Positions 4,842 through 10,255 of a DNA stretch of 10,255 bases are shown piece after piece. This stretch comes from Candidatus Woesearchaeota archaeon (lineage in GTDB: Archaea > Nanobdellota > Nanobdellia > UBA10117): contig JAHFKX010000023.1 in NCBI GenBank assembly GCA_023245115.1, positions 1-10,255 of the forward strand, written 5' to 3'. Numbering within the stretch: position 1 is the stretch's first letter; each line of letters opens with the position of its first letter. The translations under genes and the position numbers were made by a program. Below the pieces are notes generated by a model. The model was not told the DNA's origin and did not search any database. It worked only from the letters and a program-made list of their open reading frames with translations.

Positions 4842-5087
4842 ATGTTCACTGCTACGATTGAAATCAAGGGGACCAAGGAAATTCTCGAGGCATACTGTTC
4901 TGCTCTTGAGCCAGAACAAAACTTTGAAACCGAGAGGGCAAATTACAAACTAAAAAAAGCAAAAGGCAAGCTAATAATTGAAGTTTCAGCAAAGGATGCA
5001 ACTGCATTTCGAGCCGTGAGTTCAAGCATTTCCGGCCTGCTGGCAATTGTTGACAGAACAATTAGTGTTGTTAACACCGCAAAATAA
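4842..5087 (+). CDS. pcc1: KEOPS complex subunit Pcc1
   Basis: Small dimerising subunit of the KEOPS complex, which makes N6-threonylcarbamoyladenosine at position 37 of ANN-decoding tRNAs; Pcc1 docks on Kae1. The 81-aa protein begins FTATIEIKGTKEILEAYCSALEPE and ends with a conserved-looking helix AFRAVSSSISGLLAIVDRTISV, matching archaeal Pcc1 in length and the Ala-Phe-Arg-Ala plus Ser-rich helix. Predicted leaderless from the TATA box at 4811-4820. In many archaea pcc1 lies between rpoP and prefoldin beta, as here apart from the inserted gene. Confidence 0.9.
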   Translation: MFTATIEIKGTKEILEAYCSALEPEQNFETERANYKLKKAKGKLIIEVSAKDATAFRAVSSSISGLLAIVDRTISVVNTAK

Positions 5088-5091
5088 TTAC

Positions 5092-5165
5092 TTCGGAAAC
5101 GTTTATAACACTGATTTCGCTTTGCTCATCAGTGAATAAAGTTTCTTCGGAAACTTTATAAACCA
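5092..5165 (+). repeat. Hairpin-TATA repeat upstream of prefoldin beta
   Basis: One full unit (ATAACA at 5105 to ATAAACC at 5158, 53 bp) preceded by another GGAAACGTTT box (5094-5103). It holds a perfect 7-bp inverted repeat CACTGAT/ATCAGTG (5109-5115, 5128-5134) and a GTTTC-TTCG-GAAAC hairpin (5141-5154) joined to the TATA box TTTATAAA (5155-5162). The box is centred 25.5 nt before the prefoldin ATG, exactly as before eL43. The upstream box is about 53 nt earlier and could be a second promoter. Confidence 0.65.
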
Positions 5166-5183
5166 AATAATACGCAAAATCAT

Positions 5184-5519
5184 ATGGCTAGGGATATGAG
5201 CAAATCTGCACAGGAAAAGCTTGGTGAGTTACAGCTTTTGCAGCAGCGCCTTTCTTTATTTGGCGGACAAAAGCAGCAGTTTCAGATACAGCTTGCCGAA
5301 GTAGAAAATGCACTCAATGAGCTGGGCAAGGTAAAGTCCACGGCCTACAAAATGATTGGCGAGATTTTACTGGAGAGGCCTGCGGATGAGTTGAAAAAAG
5401 AGCTCGAAGAAAAAAAAGCAGAAATGGACATACGCGTTAAAACCATTGAAAAACAAGAGGAAAAAACGAAAGAGCGCGCTTTGGAACTGCAAAAAGAAGT
5501 GCAGGCTGCGCTAAAGTAA
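5184..5519 (+). CDS. pfdB: Prefoldin subunit beta
   Basis: Beta subunit of the hexameric prefoldin chaperone, which captures unfolded proteins in the cytosol and hands them to the thermosome. The 111-aa protein has the expected layout: an N-terminal coiled coil (about 8-48, rich in Gln and Leu), a short beta-hairpin region (STAYKMIGEILLERPADEL, about 52-70), and a C-terminal Lys/Glu coiled coil to residue 110. Predicted leaderless from the TATA box at 5155-5162. The VanZ-like gene starts one nucleotide after the stop, and the DHH gene overlaps that, so the three genes probably form one transcript. Confidence 0.93.
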   Translation: MARDMSKSAQEKLGELQLLQQRLSLFGGQKQQFQIQLAEVENALNELGKVKSTAYKMIGEILLERPADELKKELEEKKAEMDIRVKTIEKQEEKTKERALELQKEVQAALK

Positions 5520-5520
5520 G

Positions 5521-5895
5521 ATGGATTTTAGGAAATTATATTTACCGGCCACACTAATTTGGGCTGTCGGCCTGTTCATCGGGTCTACGGCGCAGGGCCA
5601 TGGTGGGCTTGCACGCTTTCTTGGGCAGTTCAATATCAGCGGTTTTGGCTTGCATTTTGCGGGCTACCTTATTTTTGGCCTGCTGTTAATTCTAACGCTG
5701 AAGAGTTACGAAATCAAAAATAGTTTTGTCTACTCGGTTATTATTGCCGCAGTTTATGGCATTGCGATGGAAGGCCTGCAGTTCTTTGTTCCTTACCGTG
5801 ACCCTTCTGTGATAGATGCGCTGGCAAACACTGCAGGAGCATTTATAAGTTCAGGAATTTACGAGCTGTATCATGGACATAAAAGACCTGCTTAA
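5521..5895 (+). CDS. VanZ-like membrane protein
   Basis: 124-aa polytopic protein with about four membrane segments: roughly 6-22, 42-60, 68-89 and 97-116. It shows the VanZ-family pattern: H45 in LHFAGYLIFG, E84 and Q87 in GIAMEGLQFF, R93 in PYRDPS, D99 and N103 in DALANTAGA. VanZ proteins are integral membrane proteins named from a teicoplanin-resistance gene; their reaction is not firmly known, and in archaea no antibiotic role should be assumed. It starts one nucleotide after prefoldin beta without a clear ribosome site and overlaps the next gene by 23 nt. Confidence 0.85.
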   Translation: MDFRKLYLPATLIWAVGLFIGSTAQGHGGLARFLGQFNISGFGLHFAGYLIFGLLLILTLKSYEIKNSFVYSVIIAAVYGIAMEGLQFFVPYRDPSVIDALANTAGAFISSGIYELYHGHKRPA

Positions 5896-6814
5896 ACACG
5901 AATTGGTTGTGGCTGCGCACGTTGGCGACATGGATGCCTGCGGGGCAATGGTTTCATTCAGAGAATTAGCACGCAAGCTCGCTGAAAAGCTCAAGATACA
6001 GCCAAAAAGGCTTGAGTTTACATTTTCAGGTGCACTGAACAAAGAAGGCGAAAAAATTCTGAAGATGTTCGACCTGAAAACAAAACTGATGGACGACGTG
6101 CCGCTTGAAGATTTCGAGTACATTTTACTTCTTGACACGCAGACGAATGTAATTCCGGATTTTCTCAGCAAAAAGAAAATATTCGTAATTGACCATCACG
6201 TGAAGATTGACCATAAAAATGTGGCTGGCGAACTGATTGATGAAAAAGCTGCGTCCACCACTGAAATAATTTACAGTTTATTCAAGGAAAACAAAATCAA
6301 GCCAACCACAAATGCCGCAAAAGCAATAATTTACGGCATAATATCAGATACTGCCGGCATGCGCTTCTCGAAAACAAAAACATTTGGCATAATGCATGAG
6401 CTTCTCTCGGAGGGCAAGCTCGAGTATCAGAGTTTGCTGGCCGAGATTTACGAGGAAAAAGATATTTCAGAACGCATTGCATGGCTGAAAGCCGCGCGAA
6501 GGGCAGAAGTTAAACAAATCAACAACCGGCTCGTAGTTATATCGGAGATTGGGGCTTTTGAAAGTTCTTCTGCGACGAAATTGCTTGCACTTGGCGCGGA
6601 CGTCGTTCTTGTTTTTTCAGGCAAGCCGAACGAAGACAGAATCATAGGCAGGGCAAAGCCAGGCATAAATCTTGCAGAGATATTCACTCACGTTGCTGCT
6701 GAGCTAAAAGGCAGTGGTGGCGGGCACATGGCTGCCTGCGCAATGAACGTTCCAAACGAAAAGGGCAGGACTGCAATAAGCATGGTTTTAAGCAACTTGA
6801 AAAATGTTCTTTAA
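5873..6814 (+). CDS. DHH-family phosphoesterase (DHH-DHHA1)
   Basis: 313-aa RecJ/NrnA-like phosphoesterase. The metal-binding motifs are all present: H16, D19 and D21 in AHVGDMDACG, D88 in LLLDTQT, D107-H108-H109 in VIDHH, and D159 in GIISDTAGMRF. A DHHA1 substrate-binding domain follows, with GSGGGHMAACAM (281-292). Family members cleave nanoRNA, cyclic dinucleotides, pAp or single-stranded nucleic acid; sequence alone does not decide which. The size and lack of an OB domain make a small NrnA-like or archaeal RecJ-like enzyme more likely than full bacterial RecJ. The start lies 23 nt inside the VanZ-like gene, implying coupled expression. It ends just before the UPF0147 promoter. Confidence 0.92.
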   Translation: MDIKDLLKHELVVAAHVGDMDACGAMVSFRELARKLAEKLKIQPKRLEFTFSGALNKEGEKILKMFDLKTKLMDDVPLEDFEYILLLDTQTNVIPDFLSKKKIFVIDHHVKIDHKNVAGELIDEKAASTTEIIYSLFKENKIKPTTNAAKAIIYGIISDTAGMRFSKTKTFGIMHELLSEGKLEYQSLLAEIYEEKDISERIAWLKAARRAEVKQINNRLVVISEIGAFESSSATKLLALGADVVLVFSGKPNEDRIIGRAKPGINLAEIFTHVAAELKGSGGGHMAACAMNVPNEKGRTAISMVLSNLKNVL

Positions 6815-6818
6815 GAAA

Positions 6819-6830
6819 GTTTTATAAATG
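6819..6830 (+). promoter_or_regulatory. TATA box of the UPF0147 gene
   Basis: GTTTTATAAATG begins 5 nt after the DHH stop codon. It predicts initiation near 6850. A GTG at 6854 would be nearly leaderless, but GGAG (6856-6859) sits 6 nt before the ATG at 6866 and favours that start with a short leader. Confidence 0.6.
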
Positions 6831-6865
6831 CACTGTCGGCTGGTTTTCGTGAAGTGGAGATAACT

Positions 6866-7117
6866 ATGGATGTGAGTGAAGTTATTGAATTGCTGGCAAG
6901 CCTGTGCGAAGACAAAACAGTCTCAAAGAGCGTCCACGAGGCTTTGTCAGAAATAAAACAAAATTTTGATTCCGAATCCGGTGAGGTAGGCGTCAAAGTT
7001 GATGATGCCCTTGCCAGGCTTGAGGATTTATCTATTGACCCAAACTTATCTGCAGATGTTAGGACAAAAATTTGGGACCTTACATCTAAGCTAGAAGGCG
7101 CTGCGAACGGGAAATAG
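6866..7117 (+). CDS. UPF0147 family protein
   Basis: 83 aa from the ATG at 6866, which has GGAG 6 nt upstream; a GTG at 6854 would add four residues. The C-terminal half, LEDLSIDPNLSADVRTKIWDLTSKLEG, carries the D-P-N/x-x-x-R/T-x-I-W pattern of the archaeal UPF0147 family, and the N-terminal half is a helix followed by an acidic linker (DSESGEVG). The family is widespread in archaea and its function is unknown; it is small, acidic and all-helical. It has its own promoter and is followed by a gene with a separate TATA box. Confidence 0.88.
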   Translation: MDVSEVIELLASLCEDKTVSKSVHEALSEIKQNFDSESGEVGVKVDDALARLEDLSIDPNLSADVRTKIWDLTSKLEGAANGK

Positions 7118-7121
7118 TAAA

Positions 7122-7131
7122 GCTTAAATTC
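7122..7131 (+). promoter_or_regulatory. TATA box of the 175-aa membrane protein gene
   Basis: GCTTAAATTC, starting a few bases after the UPF0147 stop, is centred about 25 nt before the ATG at 7152, predicting a leaderless transcript. Another ATG at 7148 is out of frame. Confidence 0.5.
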
Positions 7132-7151
7132 TTTATGTTTTTTAATAATGC

Positions 7152-7679
7152 ATGACACAGAATTCGCCCTGGCGTGATTTTGTGAATTACGTAAACGCAA
7201 AACCGCGAGAAGCAATTACAACTACCATTAGCGCCGTAGAGGCGTTTGTCGGAGGAAGTTTATTTATGTTCTATGGCTTTCGAAGCCCGCTAATTGGCAC
7301 TGCTGCTAGTGTCATTGGTTTAGACGGTTATCTAAGGCTGTTTAATGAAAACAACCGCGGGCTAGCCGAAAGGCTTTCCAGCGGGCCGGCCAAAGAAACA
7401 CTAAAAAAAGTTGTGGGTATTCCTGAACTTTATATTGGTTTAACAGGAGCAAAGTTCGGGCTTGGTTTAGCAGAACAAACATCACCTTGGAATATTGGTT
7501 ATCTTACGGTCCCGATGCTCTCTGGCATTTTGATGTTTGATGCAGTCTTTCGCATAGGCACTGGGGGCGGACCGCTAAATTTTATTTATCGATTTTTGCA
7601 ATACAAAACAACTGGCAGGCCAAATAGCTTGTTTCCGATGCACACAAAACAAGAAACTGAAAACAGAAATGATGCCTAG
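7152..7679 (+). CDS. Putative membrane protein, family not recognised
   Basis: 175 aa with moderately hydrophobic segments around residues 28-42, 46-62, 91-106 and 115-133, separated by short loops, and hydrophilic termini. The C-terminal 30 residues are polar (PMHTKQETENRNDA). There is no signal peptide and I see no catalytic motif. Glycine is frequent in the predicted membrane parts (IGLTGAKFGLGLA). Single-gene unit with its own promoter, before sepF. Its function is unknown; the nearby sepF gene is a neighbour, not an operon partner. Confidence 0.75.
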   Translation: MTQNSPWRDFVNYVNAKPREAITTTISAVEAFVGGSLFMFYGFRSPLIGTAASVIGLDGYLRLFNENNRGLAERLSSGPAKETLKKVVGIPELYIGLTGAKFGLGLAEQTSPWNIGYLTVPMLSGILMFDAVFRIGTGGGPLNFIYRFLQYKTTGRPNSLFPMHTKQETENRNDA

Positions 7680-7701
7680 ATGTGTATAACCCACAGCCGA
7701 A

Positions 7702-7713
7702 ATCTTTATATTT
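7702..7713 (+). promoter_or_regulatory. TATA box of sepF
   Basis: ATCTTTATATTT is centred about 26 nt before 7734, giving a leader of roughly 28 nt that carries AAGGAG (7751-7756) five nt before the ATG at 7762. Confidence 0.55.
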
Positions 7714-7761
7714 GAGTGGTAACGGAACTTTCAGTTGGAGTGTGTGTGGCAAGGAGCTAAA

Positions 7762-8175
7762 ATGTCCATCTGGAATAGAATAAAAAGTGTTTTTTCTGAA
7801 GAAACGACAGCTGCAGAGCTGGGGGAAGAGTATGTTGAGCTTGAGACGGAAGCCAAGGATAAAACGTCTAAAGTAATTATAAAACCATTTACTTTGAACA
7901 AGTTTGATGATATACGGGGCGTGTTGAACGCGGTTAGGGAAGGGTATACTATTTCGATACTAAACATTGCACCGTTAAAGGAAAAGGATATTACTGAACT
8001 GAAACGCGCTGTCGACAAAATAAAGAAGACAGTCGAGGCAAATGAGGGCGATATTGCCGGCTTCGGCGAGAATTTCCTTGTCGTAACACCAAGCTTCGCA
8101 AGAGTCGACCGGTCAAAGCAAACGGAAGAAACCAGCGAAGCAGCAAGCGCGCAAGAGGCTGAAGAAGAGATTTAG
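7762..8175 (+). CDS. sepF: SepF, FtsZ membrane anchor for cell division
   Basis: Archaeal SepF binds FtsZ and tethers the division ring to the membrane. The 137-aa protein begins MSIWNRIKSVF, an amphipathic helix suited to membrane binding, followed by an acidic linker to about residue 35. The SepF core runs from about 37 to 115: VIIKPFTLNKFDDIRGVLNA, then an SILNIAPL strand, a helix with ELKRAVDKIKKTVEA, and GDIAGFGENFLVVTPS. The C-terminus is an acidic, low-complexity tail. AAGGAG five nt upstream supports this ATG; an in-frame TTG at 7735 would add nine residues and spoil the membrane helix. Unlike bacteria, it is not next to ftsZ here. A T-rich stretch follows the stop. Confidence 0.9.
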   Translation: MSIWNRIKSVFSEETTAAELGEEYVELETEAKDKTSKVIIKPFTLNKFDDIRGVLNAVREGYTISILNIAPLKEKDITELKRAVDKIKKTVEANEGDIAGFGENFLVVTPSFARVDRSKQTEETSEAASAQEAEEEI

Positions 8176-8202
8176 TTTTTTATATTATATTTTGTATTTT
8201 TT
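8171..8202 (+). terminator. T-rich archaeal-type terminator after sepF
   Basis: Directly at the sepF stop there are three or more T runs (six, four and six T) separated by TATA-like sequence. Oligo-T tracts without a hairpin are typical archaeal termination signals. Confidence 0.5.
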
Positions 8203-8217
8203 AGAAACATTACAAAC

Positions 8218-8257
8218 ATTTATAAACCCCGCGCACTAAACTGAGCTAATTAGGAGG
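8218..8257 (+). promoter_or_regulatory. Promoter and ribosome site of the 53-aa membrane protein gene
   Basis: TTTATAAACC (8219-8228) predicts initiation near 8248. The short leader carries a strong AGGAGG (8252-8257), eight nt before the ATG at 8266, the best Shine-Dalgarno in the right half of the window and good support for translation of this very short gene. Confidence 0.65.
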
Positions 8258-8265
8258 TAGTTGAG

Positions 8266-8427
8266 ATGGCACTTGAACCTGGAGAAATAGTTTTATGGGC
8301 AGCCATATTTGGCGTTTTAGTTGGAGTTGTGTGGAGCTTAAAATACATAGTTATTCTTGACCGCAGGATAGAGCGGATTGAGGATCACATAGAAAGTATC
8401 CTTGAGCACGTAAAGAAAAAGCGATAG
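8266..8427 (+). CDS. 53-aa single-pass membrane protein, unknown function
   Basis: The protein begins MALEPGEIVLWAAIFGVLVG; residues about 8-31 form one transmembrane helix with a short N-terminus, followed by a charged helix (LDRRIERIEDHIESILEHV) that looks like a short coiled coil, and a basic end KKKR. The strong AGGAGG upstream and the TATA box support expression. The next gene starts two nt after the stop, so the two are co-transcribed. I do not recognise a named family. The design (membrane anchor plus coiled coil) would suit a scaffold or oligomerising anchor; the gene follows sepF, but separated by a terminator and its own promoter. Confidence 0.8.
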   Translation: MALEPGEIVLWAAIFGVLVGVVWSLKYIVILDRRIERIEDHIESILEHVKKKR

Positions 8428-8429
8428 GC

Positions 8430-8729
8430 ATGGCTAGCTTAAAAGATATTACTGATTTCATAGAAACGTCTGCAAGCGAGCAGGGCTTGGCAGGTAAATT
8501 GGTTTTTGTTGAACTGACTGACCCGGGCTTGCAAATTTACAAAACACTACCTACAACTGCGCCAAAATCAGAAATATCCGCACTACTTAAAGATTGGCAT
8601 GAAGAAGGCGCTACTTTCCCTGTCTACATCGCTCATGTCAGCGTAAAAAATAAAGTTCTCAGCGTGCAGGAAATAAAAATATCTGCTTGGATGGAAAAAC
8701 AATATGAGAAGCAGTATGAAAAAAAGTAG
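8430..8729 (+). CDS. Unrecognised 99-aa protein
   Basis: Soluble alpha/beta-looking protein with an N-terminal helix (SLKDITDFIETSA), a strand LVFVELT, a helix EISALLKDWHEE, a strand FPVYIAHVSV, and an ending EKQYEKQYEKK that is a short repeat of KQYE. No catalytic motif is visible. It starts two nt after the 53-aa membrane protein and overlaps the Trm-G10 gene by 26 nt at its 3' end, so it sits in the middle of a three-gene unit. Function unknown. Confidence 0.7.
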   Translation: MASLKDITDFIETSASEQGLAGKLVFVELTDPGLQIYKTLPTTAPKSEISALLKDWHEEGATFPVYIAHVSVKNKVLSVQEIKISAWMEKQYEKQYEKK

Positions 8730-9771
8730 GTTTATATTTTTATTATCCGGAGAGGCAGTTGAAACCGCTGCCCAAGAGGTCAAATCTTTATTTGAGATTG
8801 CTGGTGGCAGTTGCAGGATAGTTATACAGAACGGATTTATACTCGTTGCAGAATCTGACCTACGGCCAGAAACTGTTAAATTACTATGCGGGCGCAGCGC
8901 GGAAATCCGGCTGGCCTGCGAATTAAAAGCTAAAATAGAATCAAGCTCGCTAAAAACAATTTCTAACATTGATTTTAGTTTTGTCCAATCGCCATTCTGC
9001 GTAAGAGTAAAAGACTTTCGCAGCGAGAAGGAATCAACAGAAAGCGCAGAAGAACGGCTTGCCTCTGTAGTCTGGATGGCCCTGCAAGACCTCGGCAGAA
9101 CGCCCGCAGTAGATTTATCTCACCCGAGAACTACGATTTATTTTATACTGGCTGGCGAGCACGTTTATGTCAGTAATTTTATATGGAAGCAGGCAAAAGG
9201 CGAGTTTGTTGGCCGCGCCCCTTCTGAAAAACCACGGTTCCATCCAACGTCACTTGTGCCTAAGCTGGCCAGACTCATCGTAAATCTCTCACGGGCCAAA
9301 ACAGGAGAGCTTCTTTTAGACCCGTTCTGTGGTGTTGGATCTATTTTAATAGAAGGACTAATTGCCGGCGCGAATGTTTTCGGCGTCGATTTTGACAAAA
9401 CCAAACCAAAAGATGCTGATGCTAACATTAATGCGTATCGGAGATTGTATAAACACAAAAATTATAAGTTGAAAACTTGGGACGCGACTAAATTAGAAAA
9501 ATTGTTCAAACCAAATTCTATTGATGCAATTGCAACCGATCCGCCATACGGGCGTTCTTCGGTTGTCAGCGCGAAAAATATAAACGAACTGTACGAAAAA
9601 TTCCTGAAATCTACACATAAAGTCCTGAAAAAAGAAAAATATTTAGCAATGATTCGCCCTGATAATTTAAAATTGAAGATTGACAGCAAAAAATGGAAAA
9701 AAGTGCACGAGTCAGAGCTATATGTACATGCCTCGCTTACGAGAAAAATTTTAGTCTTACAAAAGCGTTAA
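8704..9771 (+). CDS. trmG10: tRNA (guanine10-N2)-methyltransferase, Trm-G10 type
   Basis: Methylates N2 of G10 in tRNA with S-adenosylmethionine, giving m2G or m2,2G. The 355-aa protein has an N-terminal THUMP-type region to about 170 that binds tRNA, the linker RAPSEKPRFHPTSLVPKLAR (171-190) followed by LIVNLS, typical of this family, then a Rossmann methyltransferase: LLDPFCGVGSILIEG (204-218, SAM site) and TDPPYGR (278-284, the N2-guanine catalytic motif IV). ATG codons at 8704 and 8716 are both possible; the second removes only MRSS and shortens the overlap with the upstream gene to 14 nt. The first is given because neither has a clear ribosome site. An overlapping promoter for the next gene begins at the stop codon. 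Confidence 0.9.
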   Translation: MRSSMKKSRFIFLLSGEAVETAAQEVKSLFEIAGGSCRIVIQNGFILVAESDLRPETVKLLCGRSAEIRLACELKAKIESSSLKTISNIDFSFVQSPFCVRVKDFRSEKESTESAEERLASVVWMALQDLGRTPAVDLSHPRTTIYFILAGEHVYVSNFIWKQAKGEFVGRAPSEKPRFHPTSLVPKLARLIVNLSRAKTGELLLDPFCGVGSILIEGLIAGANVFGVDFDKTKPKDADANINAYRRLYKHKNYKLKTWDATKLEKLFKPNSIDAIATDPPYGRSSVVSAKNINELYEKFLKSTHKVLKKEKYLAMIRPDNLKLKIDSKKWKKVHESELYVHASLTRKILVLQKR

Positions 9772-9775
9772 ATAC
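9766..9775 (+). promoter_or_regulatory. TATA box of the 88-aa gene, overlapping the Trm-G10 stop codon
   Basis: CGTTAAATAC includes the TAA stop at 9769-9771 and is centred 25 nt before the ATG at 9796, predicting a leaderless transcript. Confidence 0.5.
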
Positions 9776-9795
9776 TTGTACCATAACAGTATTAC

Positions 9796-10062
9796 ATGGT
9801 GGGGAAGGTAATTGATATAGATTTTTATACAGCAAATAGTTTGCCTCCGCGCCTTCAAGCATACGCGCGAGAACAGAAATTTGTGCCCTGCGACGGTATA
9901 TTTGCTGTAAAAACGTTAGTAGAATCGGGGAAACCGCCAGCGTACGTTTTTCATAATATTGGAAAATCGCCTGCGGACATCAAAGCGTTTATGCACCGGC
10001 TGGCTGCCGAAGATGGTGCCGATCTCGATGATGTTGTGAGGCGCGCTTTTTCTGATACTTAG
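9796..10062 (+). CDS. Unrecognised 88-aa protein
   Basis: Small soluble protein, probably mixed alpha/beta: GKVIDIDFY strand, a helix with PPRLQAYAREQ, a middle segment (CDGIFAVKTLVESG, PPAYVFHNIG) and a C-terminal helical part (DIKAFMHRLAAEDG and DDVVRRAF). There is no membrane segment, no zinc motif (one cysteine, C32) and no family motif I know. Predicted leaderless from a TATA box at the preceding stop codon. It lies between two tRNA-modification genes but has its own promoter, so a shared function is only a possibility. Confidence 0.7.
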   Translation: MVGKVIDIDFYTANSLPPRLQAYAREQKFVPCDGIFAVKTLVESGKPPAYVFHNIGKSPADIKAFMHRLAAEDGADLDDVVRRAFSDT

Positions 10063-10092
10063 AAATAAAATTTAGATAAACTATTAGCATGT

Positions 10093-10102
10093 GTTTTAAA
10101 CC
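10093..10102 (+). promoter_or_regulatory. TATA box of taw1
   Basis: GTTTTAAACC is centred about 25 nt before the ATG at 10122. An earlier in-frame ATG at 10089 lies upstream of this box and is unlikely to be used. Confidence 0.55.
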
Positions 10103-10121
10103 AGTTTTTTGTTGGGTTAAT

Positions 10122-10255
10122 ATGGGCGATTCCGCAGGCCAGCCATTCGTTAAGTTCCCAGCCGACAGGCTTGCCAAGTACAAAAAGGCCGGCTATCGCA
10201 TAGTCGGGGAGAACAAGCATACTGGCGTAGAAATCTGTCGTTGGACAAAATCGCG
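10122..10255 (+). CDS. taw1: 4-demethylwyosine synthase Taw1 (TYW1), N-terminal fragment
   Basis: Radical SAM enzyme that condenses N1-methylguanosine at position 37 of tRNA-Phe with pyruvate to give 4-demethylwyosine (imG-14). Only 44 residues are inside the window. The segment AGYRIVGENKHTGVEICRW followed by TKS matches the conserved N-terminal region of archaeal TYW1 (GYRIVG...VKICxWTKxxLR), with its cysteine in EICRW; the radical SAM cluster motif would lie to the right. The first 20 residues (MGDSAGQPFVKFPADRLAKY) are variable in this family. Predicted leaderless. The gene is cut by the window edge. Confidence 0.88.
   Translation, partial: MGDSAGQPFVKFPADRLAKYKKAGYRIVGENKHTGVEICRWTKS

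Noticed and set aside
3755..5165. CRISPR array
   Set aside because: The repeated units are adjacent or 1.3 kb apart, lack variable spacers of constant length, and end in TATA boxes before genes.
7735..7761. TTG start for SepF
   Set aside because: AAGGAG is correctly placed for the ATG at 7762, which also begins the amphipathic membrane helix.
10089..10121. Longer Taw1 starting at 10089
   Set aside because: In frame, but it lies upstream of the TATA box that is correctly spaced for the ATG at 10122.

Overview
The window reads as a chromosomal segment of an archaeon. It encodes ribosomal protein eL43, RNA polymerase subunit RpoP (Rpb12), the KEOPS subunit Pcc1, prefoldin beta, a UPF0147 protein, an archaeal-type SepF, Trm-G10 and the start of Taw1. 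Most plus-strand genes have a TTTATAAA- or TTTAAA-type TATA box about 25-27 nt before the ATG, so many mRNAs look leaderless. Short genes, tight overlaps, salvage-only NAD genes and a split tRNA gene suggest a small-genome (DPANN-like) lineage, but I cannot name the phylum from this window.

Minus strand, 1-2644: a translationally coupled operon, transcribed leftwards, of nicotinate phosphoribosyltransferase, a 141-aa unknown, a 109-aa Cys/His putative zinc protein, nicotinamidase, and a gene running off the left edge. Together the two enzymes take nicotinamide to nicotinate mononucleotide. A TATA box and two inverted repeats lie upstream.

2784-3123, minus: a tRNA-Ser(UGA) gene interrupted by two introns, 104 nt at the canonical 37/38 site and 153 nt in the T-loop (about 59/60). 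All arms pair once both are removed. Both introns hold near-perfect hairpins. This is the most notable object in the window. A Nudix hydrolase gene diverges from it at 3164.

3617-3887: 271 bp without a gene, holding a compound hairpin region and then tandem copies of a roughly 53-bp hairpin-plus-TATA unit that recurs at 5105-5165 before prefoldin.

3888-6814: informational genes (eL43-RpoP, Pcc1, prefoldin beta) and, co-directional with prefoldin, a VanZ-like membrane protein and a DHH phosphoesterase. A minus-strand gene with a ParB/sulfiredoxin-like DGHHR motif sits between rpoP and pcc1 and shares a palindromic TATA box with pcc1.

6866-10255: UPF0147, a putative membrane protein, SepF (cell division), a 53-aa single-pass membrane protein that needs translation by hand to see, a 99-aa unknown, Trm-G10 (m2G10/m2,2G10 in tRNA), an 88-aa unknown, and the N-terminus of Taw1 (wyosine pathway). 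Pcc1, Trm-G10, Taw1 and the split tRNA give the window a recurrent tRNA-maturation theme.
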